DNA of 64,000 nt, taken from contig CM075938.1 in NCBI GenBank assembly GCA_038030265.1, positions 47,237,189 through 47,301,188 on the forward strand. The letters are read 5' to 3'. Every line of letters starts with the position of its first letter. Position 1 is the first letter of the stretch. Under the pieces are notes generated by a model. It did not search any database and was not told where the DNA came from. It saw nothing but the letters and a program-made list of their open reading frames with translations. Position numbers and translations under genes: made by a program. Below, piece by piece: positions 23,016 through 33,692 of the stretch. This stretch comes from Corythucha ciliata. Its lineage: Eukaryota; Arthropoda; Insecta; Hemiptera; Tingidae.

Positions 23016-25411
23016 CACTGGCGGACCTACATCGGGGCCCGGGGCGGAAATCTTCAAGAGGCCCCTAAAAGTCTCTAATTATACCTACCTAATACAAACC
23101 TCTATCGGTAACCGCTAAGGCCTTTTCCTAATTGTAGCCAAGGCCTTTTCCTTATTTTAGGCAAATCACCGCTATTTCCCCAACCTATCCGCCAAACAGC
23201 GCTTATGCCAAGTTTAAGCCGCGAGTTTCTCCATTTTAGCCGCGAATGAGTGCTTTTAGTCAACTTTACCAGCAAATTGGCGCTTTTCGCCGCAATTTAG
23301 CGCAAATCAGCCGCAGATTAGTGGGGTACCCTCCCCCCTCATAAACATAAACACGTGCTTTTTCTCAACTTTAGCAGCAAAGTAGCTTTTTTATCCTGTG
23401 AATCAGCGTCGTTTCTTAACGTTTTCTCGAGTTTGCGTTTTTCACAATTTTCACAAATTTGCTACTTTTCCTAGCAGGGACCAGAGAATTAGCACTTTAC
23501 TCGGTTTGAGCTGAAAATTAGCGTTTTACTCAATATTAGCCACAAAATAGCGGTTTTTTCTAAATGTTTACGACAAGTTAGCAATTTCTTGATCACCATA
23601 ACCATACGCTATACGGATCAGCGATTTTCTCTCAGTTTTAGCCACGAATTTGCGGGTTTTTCACCCATAGCCATAAATTGGCGCTTTTTCTCAATTTTAG
23701 CCTCGAAGTTGACCGAGGAAGCCGCGAATTTTCTCAATTTTAGCCGTGTATTAGTGATTCCCCTATATTTCAGCCGCGAATTAGCGCTTCTAAGAGAAGC
23801 GTTTCTAACCCGTAAGTTAGCGAATTCTGTTTATATTAACCACGAATTGGCGTTTTCCGATATTTTTAGTGCATATTGGCAATTTTTCCATTTTTGGCAG
23901 CGTACTAGCACTTTTTTTCAATTCAGGCTGAAAATTAACATTTCTCTTAATTTTAGCCAGAATAATTACTGATTTTCTCAATATTAGCTGCGAATTAGCG
24001 GGTTCTTCTCCATTTTGGCCCCAAATTAGCATTTTTCAAATTTTAACTATGGATTAGCGCTTCTTCTCAGTTCTAGCCGTGAATCAGTGTTTTTTTTTGT
24101 TTTTGTTTTACTTATATCCATGAATTTGCCGTTTTTCTCTATTCCAGTCACAAAGTTGCTCTCAGAAGGTGAGATGGCGGAATTAGAAATTGTTAAACAC
24201 TTTATCCGCAAATTTTTTCCTCAATTTTAGCCGCGAATTAGCGCTTTTTTTCACTTTTAGCTGCGTAGAAGCGTTTTCAGCCTGTGAATTCGCGCTTTTC
24301 CTCAATTTCAGCCACGAATTTATCATTTTCCTCATATTCAGCCACATACTTCATTTTTAGTAGCGAATTGACACTTTTTCTCAGTTTGAGTTGAAAATTA
24401 GTGTTTTTCTTAATATGTTAGCCGCACTAATTATTTTTTTTTTCAATTTTAGCCGTGTTGTTTTTTAGATGTTAGCCCCGCATAAGCAATTTTTTTCTAC
24501 TTTCTGCTATGACTTAGCGCTGGTTCTCAGTTTGAGCCTCGAATCTTTCAGAAGCTATACGGATTTGCGTTTTCTCAATTTCAGCCGGGAATTAGTGATT
24601 TTCTTCGTTTTCATATCCGCGAAATAACGTTTTTCCTCAACTTTATCCGCGAATTAGTGATTTTTCTTCATTTCAGCTGTTAAATAGCGTCTTCTGATAA
24701 TTTTGCAGCGAATTAGCATATCTTTTCGCCATTTCAGTTGTGAATTTGCCATTTTGGCCCAATTTTAAGCCGAATTAGCGTTGTTTTTTTCGATATCAGC
24801 CACGATGTTTTTTTTTTTTTTTTACTTGTACAATCTTGAATTAGTAGCGTGTATTCTCAATGGTAGCCGCGGGCTTGGCTCAAAAACAACACTTTTGCAT
24901 TGATTTCTACATTTTATCCGCGGAATGGCCGTCAAACACTGCGAATTGACGATTTTTTTCTCATTCTCTGTCTGGAAGTTGCATCGTGAGACCACGAATA
25001 TTAGCGCATTTTCATAAGTTTTTGCCGTGTCAGCCAGTTCTAAATTGCCTATCAGTACATTAGTGCGCTTGTAAGGACCTAACGAAACTGGGGACGGTCT
25101 ATTTTCTCTACTTTACCCATGAATTGTCCTCAAGAAGGCGCGAATTGCTGTATTTCAGCCACCAGAATATCACTCTCGGGGGCTCAATCGAATAGTGAGC
25201 CCGCACTCTTTGCTGTTATCACTTGTACCGCTATATTCTCCAGGTCGGATATAGAGTGAAATTCGAGAAAGGAGCCAAATCGCTGTCCAACCTTTTCACA
25301 TGAATGAACCTAGAAATCCTCAATTTTCCTTATTTAAGCTTTTCGGGGGCCCCGCCTGTCAGGGGACCCGGGGCGGTCCGCCCTCCTCGCCCCTACCTCG
25401 GTACGCTACTG
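23016..25411 (+). mobile_element. hAT-like non-autonomous element filled with family A satellite
   Basis: Left end CACTGGCGGACCTACATC; right end, reverse complemented, CAGTAGCGTACCGAGGTAG. A perfect 8-bp direct repeat CCTGAGAA flanks it at 23008-23015 and 25412-25419. Inside, G/C-rich subterminal stretches (ggggcccggggcgg at the left, ggacccggggcggtccgcc at the right) enclose about 2.1 kb of diverged ~29-bp units. There is no transposase. The 8-bp duplication and the terminal pattern support hAT affiliation. Size and layout match the element at 11330-16140 once its nested insertion is removed. Confidence 0.8.
23150..25190 (+). repeat. Family A tandem array inside the second hAT-like element
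   Basis: Roughly 65-70 degenerate units of the form ttttctcaattttagccgcg plus aattagcgc. Some units are unusual, for example the gcgggcttggctcaaaaaca segment at 24869-24888, which has counterparts in other family A arrays. Confidence 0.85.
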
Positions 25412-25532
25412 CCTGAGAAAGAGAAGGCGTTGAAATATATGGCGTGACAACCGGAAGGGAGAGGAGAAAAGAGCATTAAAAAGTTTATTATTTACTATAA
25501 TTAATACCTTATCTTACATCGGGACCGAGCAA

Positions 25533-25707
25533 ACAAAACATGGTGTTGTCGTGGGAGAAAGAGATAGCCCGGAGTTAATAGTTCCTGGTCGCCGCGGTGT
25601 CTTGGTGGTCTAAGAGCCGTACCGGAGATACGGTGTCCGGGTCGATTCCCGCTCCGTGGCAGTTTCTTTTTCTCACGACACTTAAAGCACCATGTCACTG
25701 TTGTTTA
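25533..25707 (+). repeat. tRNA-like sequence (anticodon GGA) held between inverted repeats
   Basis: 25591-25660 folds as a cloverleaf. The acceptor gccgcgg pairs with ccgtggc over 7 bp with one G-T, the D stem tctt pairs with aaga, and the anticodon stem ccgta/tacgg is perfect around loop ccggaga (anticodon GGA, Ser-type), but position 33 is C instead of T. The T arm is only cggg/cccg around tcgatt, and a long Ser variable arm is missing. It is therefore a tRNA pseudogene or SINE head. Flanks 25533-25562 and 25666-25707 are imperfect inverted repeats (catggtgttgtcgtgggag versus ctcacgacac..gcaccatg), so the whole would form a long hairpin. Confidence 0.6.
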
Positions 25708-25719
25708 TAAAACTACAAG

Positions 25720-26330
25720 TCCGAAATATCTTTAATTTCGATACAAAAAAGCTTTATCTTCCATCATTTGTTATTAAAACACAAGCTTCATCATCAACGA
25801 ATAATAAACAGCGAAGAGCCAGTAATCTAAAAACTAATAATCTCATGTAATTGGTATGACAGCTCGTCCAAAATAAAATGATGATAATAATAATAATATC
25901 ACAGATATTTACCACTCCCTTCGCCTTCGCTCTCTATTACATTTGCTAACTTTATTATACGGATCTAATATCATTATTGTTCATTTAGCCCAGTGTGACA
26001 ATATTTCTCTTATCCATATCCTTCACAATTTGCGGTTAACTGTTGCAACTTTTGTGTATAGAGCAAATATCAGTGAGGGGGGGGGGGGGCGCTAATGAGT
26101 GCGGCTCTTGGGCACATGTTTACGGCAACAATGTAGAAAAATGCTTCTATACCTGGATGGGACGAAACAGCGAAATAACAATTTCGAAGAAAAGCCCTTT
26201 GGACATCCTAAATTGAAACTCTATGTATCCAATATCCATGGCTTGGGCTTCACCAAACCACGGTTTATAAAAATGACTGTAACGCTTATTTTAGGGGTAG
26301 AAGTGGGAAAAACAAATGAAAAAAAACGAT
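25720..26330. other. Unassigned sequence with a G homopolymer
   Basis: A+T-rich sequence; at 26070-26091 is tcagtgaggggggggggg, which resembles a degenerate hAT-like terminus before the family A array, but no target duplication was found. No gene is seen. Confidence 0.35.
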
Positions 26331-26600
26331 AGTTTGAGGCGGCAGAACTGGATAAAAAGCTTTAATTCGTGGCTAAATTCAAGAAAACGCCCCAATTGGA
26401 GATTTCACGATGAAAAGTCCAGACCAACATTAAGAATATGCGCTAATTCAAGGGGAAAAGGGCTGGTTTACGGTATGCAGTTGAGAAGAAGCACTCTCTT
26501 GCGGCTAAAATTGAAGGAAAGTGCTAATTCGTGGCTACATTTGAAAGTAGGTGCCGCTCATTCATGCGTAAAAATGGGAAAAATCGCAAGGAACTTCTTT
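26331..26600 (-). repeat. Family A short tandem array, reverse orientation
   Basis: About nine degenerate units such as tttaattcgtggctaaat and gctaattcgtggctacattt. The open frame that covers them is a by-product of the array. Confidence 0.6.
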
Positions 26601-26639
26601 GTACTCCCACCTCCCCGTGCGAAAAGATGAGGATCCGCG

Positions 26640-28200
26640 CACGGACATAGTCAGAGGGGTGGGGGGAAATGTGGGCAGTTGCCTTCCTTTGTAGTTAAGT
26701 GCTTCTTACAGTAGACGTTTTGTGATTTCAGCGTATTAATTTGGGGTTATAGTCCATTGTGCAGAGCTTCTTGCGGTTTTAACGTATTCTTGTATACAGC
26801 CAATTGTGGTTTGATATTTTTGTAGTCAGTTTTCTGGTTTAATGTTATTTTCTTTGGTCAGCGAAGTATTATGTATAATCGAATGGCAGAGTTTCTAGTT
26901 TTTGAACGAATTAGTCGGATGATTCCACTGTCAAATAATTGACTACAGTGGTTGTTCACTAGTTTTCAGCCCGTGTGGGTTAGGGGGAAATGGGAAGCGC
27001 TCGCATAGACAATAGGCAGCTATGAGGTAATACCGGGTACGATACCCGATCTTTTTTGTCGCCTCTTTTGACACGCAGGAGACACAGTGGGTGTGTTTTT
27101 TTCAACTTGCTCACCGCACTGATATTATCAACATGATTAGCCGTACAGTCAATTGCGGAGAGGAATAAAATAAAATTAAATTGTTTCAGACACCCTCTCA
27201 CGAATACTGCCATTGCCGAGAAAAACTAACGAAAATAAAATATAAAGTTTAGGGTACGGTAGTGGGTCGTTATTCCAAGTTTTTATTCATAGCCGTTCCC
27301 CCTACTCTCATAAAACAAAAAGAAAAAAAAAAACGGACATTGAGAGAGGTATGGTGGAGGGGAAGTTACCAAAGCAATTCAATTAAAAGGATGACTTCGG
27401 AGAAAATAAAATAGAGCAAGCGCCTGTAAGCATCAAGAGACTGCGCTACAGGGCACTAGGGGGTTAGGGCCAATGTCGTCCAAAGGGAAAGGAAAGGGGA
27501 ATGTGTCGTTCTCAAAATTGCTGTTGTTAAACAGTCTGTTCTAAATCAATGTATTTACTCGGCTGGATTGTATAGAGGAGTGTGAAGGGGATGGATAGTG
27601 GGGGGGAGGCTTCCAATCTTATTAGCGTTTTCACTATAAAACAAACACAGAATCTGAAAGCATTGTGTGAAGGGCTGCTTGTTTCGTTACAAAACAGCTC
27701 AAATAATAAAGGGGGAAACCACGTTTAAACATTGTTAAGCCGAAAGTTTTGAACTTCCAATCGCCATGTTCGTCGAAATTGGCGCATTAATTGGCGGTAA
27801 TTTTCCAGATTTTGGTTTTTTAAGACAAGAATATTGATTTCTGGCGAAGAATAGCATTACATGCTATCGTTGTTTAGGGGAAGTCTCCCAGGCTTATTTT
27901 ACTTCAAGCCAGGCTTAAACTCTCGGTTTCAAAAGTCGTTTTGAATAAACATTGTCAGTGTCCAAATGACTCCACACAAGTCAAAAAAGTTAGGCAATTC
28001 CCGCACAACTAGTTGTGTTTTGAAGGGTGGGTATCTCTTGTAATGGATCTCCGATCTCCGACGTTTCGGTTAAAGGCTTCATAAAGGCTAATACTGGGAG
28101 AGTTTAAACGCAGCGTGTTGACTTTTTTACCAGCCAGTATTTGTTTAATTATTTAATTTTATAATTTTGATATTTTTTTATTAATATAATTTGTCGCCAT
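26640..28200. other. Unassigned sequence
   Basis: 26700-26910 shows loose repetition of gttttaacgtattcttgt-like and ggtttaatgttat-like pieces. A weak B-box-like ggtacgatacc occurs at about 27037-27047. No gene or transposon end is supported. Confidence 0.35.
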
Positions 28201-30589
28201 AAACGGCAAATTGGTATTTTCCACTTATCCGCGAATTACCTTTTTGGTCAAAAAACGTTTGTTTAGCTCAAATTTTTGTTTGTTTAGCCCTGCAAAACAT
28301 TTACTCATAAGAAAATGCATCATGTGTGCTGAAGCCTCACGCAACAGCACACATGACCCCAATCGTTTGTTTCACTGCATATTACGTAGATGTTTTGGAA
28401 TTTTCCTTTTAGCCACGAATTAGCGGATTGTAAATGCTTTTGCTGCGTACTAGATCTTTTTTTCTTTTTTCCGGTGTTTTTCTCGACTACAGCGTCAAAC
28501 TATCAGTATTTTTTGTTTTTTTCTTCACTTTTCGACATGAATTAGCGCATTTTTTTTCGGTTCCAGCCGAATTTGTTCACAGAAACCACGAACTAGCCGT
28601 GGGTTTTCAGTTTCATGAGCAAATTATATCATTTTCCCCTCATTTTGGCTGTAAATTACCGTTATATAAATTTTAGTAGCAAATTGTCGATTCTTCCCCC
28701 TTCTATTCAACTTTTTTTTTTTCTCGATTTGGGGCACAATCGCCTCCGGAAACAGAGAATTTTGGTCTTTGTCCAATTTTGGTCACATCTGAACGTTTTT
28801 CTTAATTGTAGCCGTGAATTAGCGCTTTTTTCGTTTCTTATCTTACAATTAGCCACTCTTCTCCCTTTTTTTTTGCGAATTAGCGCTTTTTCCTAATTTG
28901 GGTCGCGAATTATACAGTTTTTTTTCCTCAATTTTGCAGTAAATCGATCCTTAAACCCAGGCGATCTATTCTCAATTTCATTTGCGAATTAGCTATTTTT
29001 CTCAATTTTAGATGGGATTTAGCGTTTTACCAATTTCAGCCGCAAATTTGTATCTTTTTGCGTATACATATATTAGTGCATTTTCTTTTCTTTAGGTGCG
29101 AATGTTAGCGTCATTAGCAGTTTTCTTCACTTCTGGACTTTTAATTTTCGATTTTAGCAATTTTTTTTTTACAGAAACCGCGAACTAGCAGCAGATTTTA
29201 CCAATTTTAGCCGTGAATTAGCGCGTTTTCCCTCTTCTATCCTTGAATTAGCTATTTTTTCTCAATTTTAGCCGTAAATTACCATTTTTCCTCAATTTTA
29301 GCCGCAAATTAGCACAATTTCTCTTTTCTTATCGTAAATTAACGATTTTTCTCTTTTTTTTAGGAGTGGACTTGGCCTAAGAGAAGCTTGTTAGCATTTT
29401 TTTTTTCTAAATTTTACCGCAAATTGTCTTCTAAACCCTGCGATCTATTTTCAATCCATCCACGACTTAGCTCTCAATTTTAGCTGCGATTTATTTTATT
29501 TCCAATTTGCTGCAAATTAGCACCTTTCTAGGTTAATAGGCAGATGGGACCTAATGTATTAGTGGGGTGAGTTTTTTTTTTTTTTTTTTTTTTTTACTTC
29601 TAGTAATGAGTGTTCGCATTTTTAGTCGATTTTAGCCGAATTTGTACAAAGAAACCGCGAACGAGCAGCAGGTTTTTCCAATTTTAGCTTCGAATTAGCG
29701 CCTTTTCCCTCTTCGATCCTTGAATTAGCTATTTTTCTCAATATTTACCGCGAATTAGCGTTTTTTCTTAATTTCGGCTATGAATTACCGTTTTTCCAAA
29801 TTTCAACCTCCAAGTTACCATTTTTTTCTCAATTTTAGTCCCAAATTAGCACTATTTCTGTCTTCAAAACGTAAATCAACGTTTTTTATTTTCAAGACGG
29901 ACACTTGGCCTGAGAGCAGCACTTCAGCGTTTTTTCCCTCAATTTTATCGCAAATTGTCCTTTAAACCCTGCTATCTATTCTAAATTTTATGCGCGAATT
30001 AGCTTTTTTTTTGTCAATTTTAGCTGTGATTTAGCCGTTTCCCAATTTCAGTCGCAAATTAGTGCCTTTCTGCGCAAATCGACAGCAGATGGGACCTGAA
30101 GTATAAGAGCTTTTTCTCTTTTTTCGACTGCGAATTATGTTTTTCGATATGTTAGCGTCAAATTAGCAATTTTTTCACTTTTAGTTTGAATTTGCGCTTT
30201 TTCTTGATTTTAGCCAATTTTGCATCCAGAAACCGTGAATTTGCAGTTTCTCTCAATTTCAGTCGCAAAATTATGACTTTCTCTCATTTTCTGCCGTGAA
30301 TTCACGCAATTTATCTATTTTATAGCCTGGAACATATAACCGTTTCTCTCATTTTTAGCTGCGAATTTGAATTTTTTTAATTTTTAGCCTTGATTTAGCG
30401 CTTTTTTCAAACGCAGCCGTGGATTTACCCCAAGAGCAGCACACTGTAGCGTTTTTTGTCAATTTCATCGTGGTCCATACACTAGGAATTTCGGATTTTT
30501 TTTTTTTCAATTTGGGTACTAAATTTGCAACAAAAGAAAAAAAACAAAACCATTTCATGGTTTGTCGGAACTTTTAGCTGCTTATCCCT
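28200..30589 (+). repeat. Family A array with higher-order periodicity
   Basis: Dense ~29-bp units (for example tttagccgtgaattagcgc) run to 30589, where the piggyBac element begins. A marker segment cagaaaccgcgaactagcag recurs at about 28579, 29171, 29650 and 30221. Other markers keep the same order between copies: tccttgaattagctattttt at about 29239 and 29717, cttggcc..gagaagc/gagagcagc at about 29366 and 29907, and agatgggacct at about 29542 and 30086. This gives a higher-order unit of about 480-590 bp. A T run lies at 29574-29596. I could not locate flanking hAT-like ends. Confidence 0.75.
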
Positions 30590-32390
30590 TTAACACTAGG
30601 ATGCCCGGGATCTCGTACCTGGCTCGGACGACCGGAAGGAGTCAAAATGACTCCCCCAGAACTTTTTTATTAAAACGGGGCTTTCTTACGTTTTCAATGT
30701 ATTTTCTATGTTATTCCGTACCGATATGTAATTTTGGAGCTCATGGATTTAATGGGGCGATGATGGGTGGGGGGGTATTATAAACTTAGACAGAAAAAAT
30801 TATTCGTGGCAATTATTGCACTGACGCTCTACCTTCGACGTACAACTCCCACATGTTGACTTCCGGCGCTTGTTACAAATACCTACCGAAGGGTTCTTCT
30901 TACAATTGCTTTTGATTTGACAAATTTTGTACCGATCACATTATAAATGCCGTAGGTACTCGATTCATCTACTTCCACGACGATCGGCTCAGCAAGCTCT
31001 TCGGCAAGTTTTGTAGGAAGACTCTGCGAGAATTTTTTCTCCGGTTATTTCACGGTATAGAATCCACGCGTTTATGCCAGCTAAATCAGTATTATGGAAC
31101 GAGTGGACAGGCCACGACGACCTCACTGAATATTTCCGAGCCATCTGGTCGACAATGTCCACTCCATACTTCGTTTCGTTGTAGAACTTGACAGTTTTGG
31201 GCGTTTTTTTGTTATTTTCGGATATTGTGACGTCTGGGTGAAGAGTACTGAGGAGGGCAACCTTTTTTTTCTGCTTGCCCTGGTAAACTGTTAAGGTTAC
31301 TCCGTCGCTTGTGTAGAAGTCCGTCGAGTAAAGTGTTTTTTTTCATGACCTTGATTTTCGCCGGGACTTCTCTTCTTACTTTGTTGATGGTACCCACAAG
31401 ACTCGTACCTTTGTCCCTTAATTTTTTGGCCAGTGACATAGACGTGAAATAATTATCAGTGATAACGTTGTGGCCTTTGTTGAAAAAAGGGGTCATCAAT
31501 TTCATCACAACGTGGTCAGATTTACGTTCGTCAGACGGCCTAGATTCATATTTTCCGACGTAAGGAAATCTGTTGACCAAGAACTTGCTTTCTTTGTCGA
31601 CAGCCAGCCAGAATTTTTGCCGGAACTTGTCTGGTTTTGAGCTGATGAACTGGGTGAATGGGCACCTCGCCTCGCTTGCTCATCGATCGTAATGTAGGGT
31701 CCAGGTTTGTAGCAAGCGATGCAATTCTCGATGAATCTGTTCCATACTGTTGAGAACAGCGCGAACTTGTCGGTCTGTAGTCGTAAAGAGCAAAAAAAGT
31801 CGAAAAGAGCAAAAGATCAAAACGAAATTATCGCAGGATTTGACAAAAACGATTTCTCGGCATCGCAGTCTTACAGAAGGAATTTCCCCATTTTTCTGAC
31901 CAAAGGCTAAGTAGGGGCCGATCACTTTTGCCTTCAACTCCACGAGCGTCTTTTTTGTGGCCCTTCTCAAGACGTTGGCTTGAAGGCTCTATCGAAATAA
32001 TAAGAAAGCGTTCAGGGAGAGGAATAACATTAAAAATTGATGATAGGGGGGGGAGGGTAAGGATGGCAGTAAAGTAGCGTATACACGGCCCGACCTGGCT
32101 AGTGAACATGATTCGACACGATTCGGCATCTTTTTCTCGGCTGGTAACAGATATATAGAAATATATCTTCCAGGAGTCAAAACGACTCCCTTCGGGCATT
32201 GGAGACAAATGTGGGAAAAATAATTGAATATCTATTTTTCCAGAGAAAAAAGAGGATTACGTATTTCTGTTAGGTACCTAAAATAAAATACACGGAAGGG
32301 TTTGGAAATGGAAAAATTTGTCGAGCTGATTTTTTTTAAAAAAGTAGAACCGAGGAGTCAAAATGACTCCACTGGGCATTCTAGAGTTAA
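30590..32390 (-). mobile_element. piggyBac-type element with TTAA target duplications
   Basis: TTAA occurs at 30590-30593 and 32387-32390. The inner ends are CACTAGGATGCCCGGGAT (left) and, reverse complemented from the right, CTCTAGAATGCCCAGTGG, an imperfect terminal inverted repeat. Both subterminal regions carry the palindrome-like ggagtcaaaatgactcc (30639-30655 and 32354-32370), and a third diverged copy with gggcattgg follows at about 32172-32203. Length between duplications is 1.79 kb, shorter than typical full-length piggyBac elements. It is inserted at the right edge of the family A array and carries a frameshifted transposase. Confidence 0.85.
30930..31700 (-). pseudogene. piggyBac transposase, frameshifted
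   Basis: Read on -, conserved piggyBac transposase segments appear in order across three frames. At about 31690-31675: GPYITIDEQ, with the first catalytic Asp. Then, after a frame change and a short loss: ARCPFTQ and KFWLAVD. 31212-31580 holds FPYVGKYESRPSDE and TDNYFTSMSLAKKL (second Asp) and TSLVGTINKVRRE. After another frame change at an A8 run near 31333: LTVYQGKQKKK, STLHPDV, and YGVDIVDQMARKYS with the last two Asp. A Cys-rich tail remnant follows near 30830-30960. All four DDE/D-type Asp are kept, so decay is mainly by frameshift and N-terminal loss. Known role: cut-and-paste transposition into TTAA. Confidence 0.85.
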
Positions 32391-33324
32391 GTTATGCGTC
32401 GTATTCTGGACACCTATTTTATACCCCGAAAGTACCTATCAACATTTTTTCAAAAACCACATCAGAAGTCATTCAAATTGACTGCAATGCACTCAGTAAC
32501 TCATGAGAAACGAAGTTTTATGCCATAAATTCATTAACAAAGTTTTCAGAGAGAATCATGGTGTCCGCTACAAGTCACATATCACGCAGGCAGGGAAAAA
32601 TGAAGCATTTTGAATATTTTTTTTTTCAACCTGTTAACACTTGACCAACAATTTTAAAATAAGGTAATTTTTCGAACAATGAAACATAAATTAGTGACAT
32701 ATTAATTGAACATTTTGGGATTATAAACTAGGGAAATGTAGTAAACTCTTGGTGGGCCCTACTCGGGACACCTTTCACCCGAAACACGTGCGGGAGGCGT
32801 GCTTCATATTGGACACCAAGGGTTCTATACTTGAAAAATCTCCCTACCAGCACACCAATCCATTAAATCCCTCTTCAGCGTGCGATATTCATTCAATCAA
32901 GATCAATTAACTTGTTCAGATGAAATCACTCAGTGGAAAAGTACGAAAATGGTGATAGTTGGTGAAGCTGTTTATTGTTTTCGGCAGGAAACTGTGAGTG
33001 AAGAATCATTGAGTCCACTTGGAAGGGCGCTCAGAATAAGAATATGAAGTATATATTACCACTTACTTGCCATATACTTGCCCCCAGAACAACACATTAC
33101 AGCGCCTTCTCAGTTTTAGCCGCGTAAGGATCTACAGAAGCTAGGGATCAGCGTAGCCTAGCCGGGAGAGATGATTTGCATAATATTTTAACTTCATAAG
33201 TACCCATAACATGCACTATGAACTGCTTTTTTTGAATGAGTCAAGCGCGTTGAATTGCATTTTTGTTACGTCAGCCCCACGAAATTTGCTTTTCGACCTC
33301 GGGGATACGATCAACAAAACTTAA
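32391..33324. other. Unassigned sequence with a short family A relic
   Basis: Around 33083-33130 is cagcgccttctcagttttag followed by ccgcg, a remnant of one or two family A units. The rest shows no gene or repeat I can name. Confidence 0.4.
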
Positions 33325-33689
33325 AGGTGCCTGTACACTGCGCGAAACTTCCTCGCGAAACAGTTTCGCGAGTCAAGTCTCGCGTAATGTAAATGGATGT
33401 TTCACCCCGAAACACGTTGCGCGAGGCAGTCTCGAGGCGAGCCAACCGTTGTCGGTTTTTTAGCGCGCATCAAAGTGTTTCACCCTTCTTGTTTTGCTTG
33501 GTGTAGACGCCCCTTTTGTCTCGCGGTGAAACAATTCCTCTTGGCATGGCTGCCTCGCCCAAACTGGTGGCTCACCTTGCCTCGCTTGACTCGCCTCAAT
33601 TGTTTCGCTTAGTGTAAACACCCCACGTTGCGCGAGGCTTCCTCGCGAAACTGTTTCGCGAGGAAGTTTCGCGCAGTGTACAGGCACCT
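33325..33689. mobile_element. Harbinger-like MITE, 365 bp
   Basis: Terminal inverted repeat AGGTGCCTGTACACTGCGCG at the left; the right end is its reverse complement, and the match continues into gaaacttcctcgcgaaac. A TAA trinucleotide flanks both sides (33322-33324 and 33690-33692), as expected for PIF/Harbinger elements with 3-bp TWA duplications. The inside is rich in CG and in cgcgaggc/gtttcgcgag repeats, very unlike the A+T-rich surroundings. No transposase. The open frames on both strands are accidental. A TTAA-type insertion is a less good fit because the left flank has one A more than the right. Confidence 0.75.
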
Positions 33690-33692
33690 TAA

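Noticed and set aside
27000..27060. tRNA or SINE head suggested by ggtacgatacc
   Set aside because: Only a B-box-like match; no cloverleaf stems or A box could be fitted.
23150..30589. CRISPR-like array
   Set aside because: Repeat units are adjacent and degenerate, with no constant repeat/unique spacer alternation and no cas genes; the window is eukaryotic.
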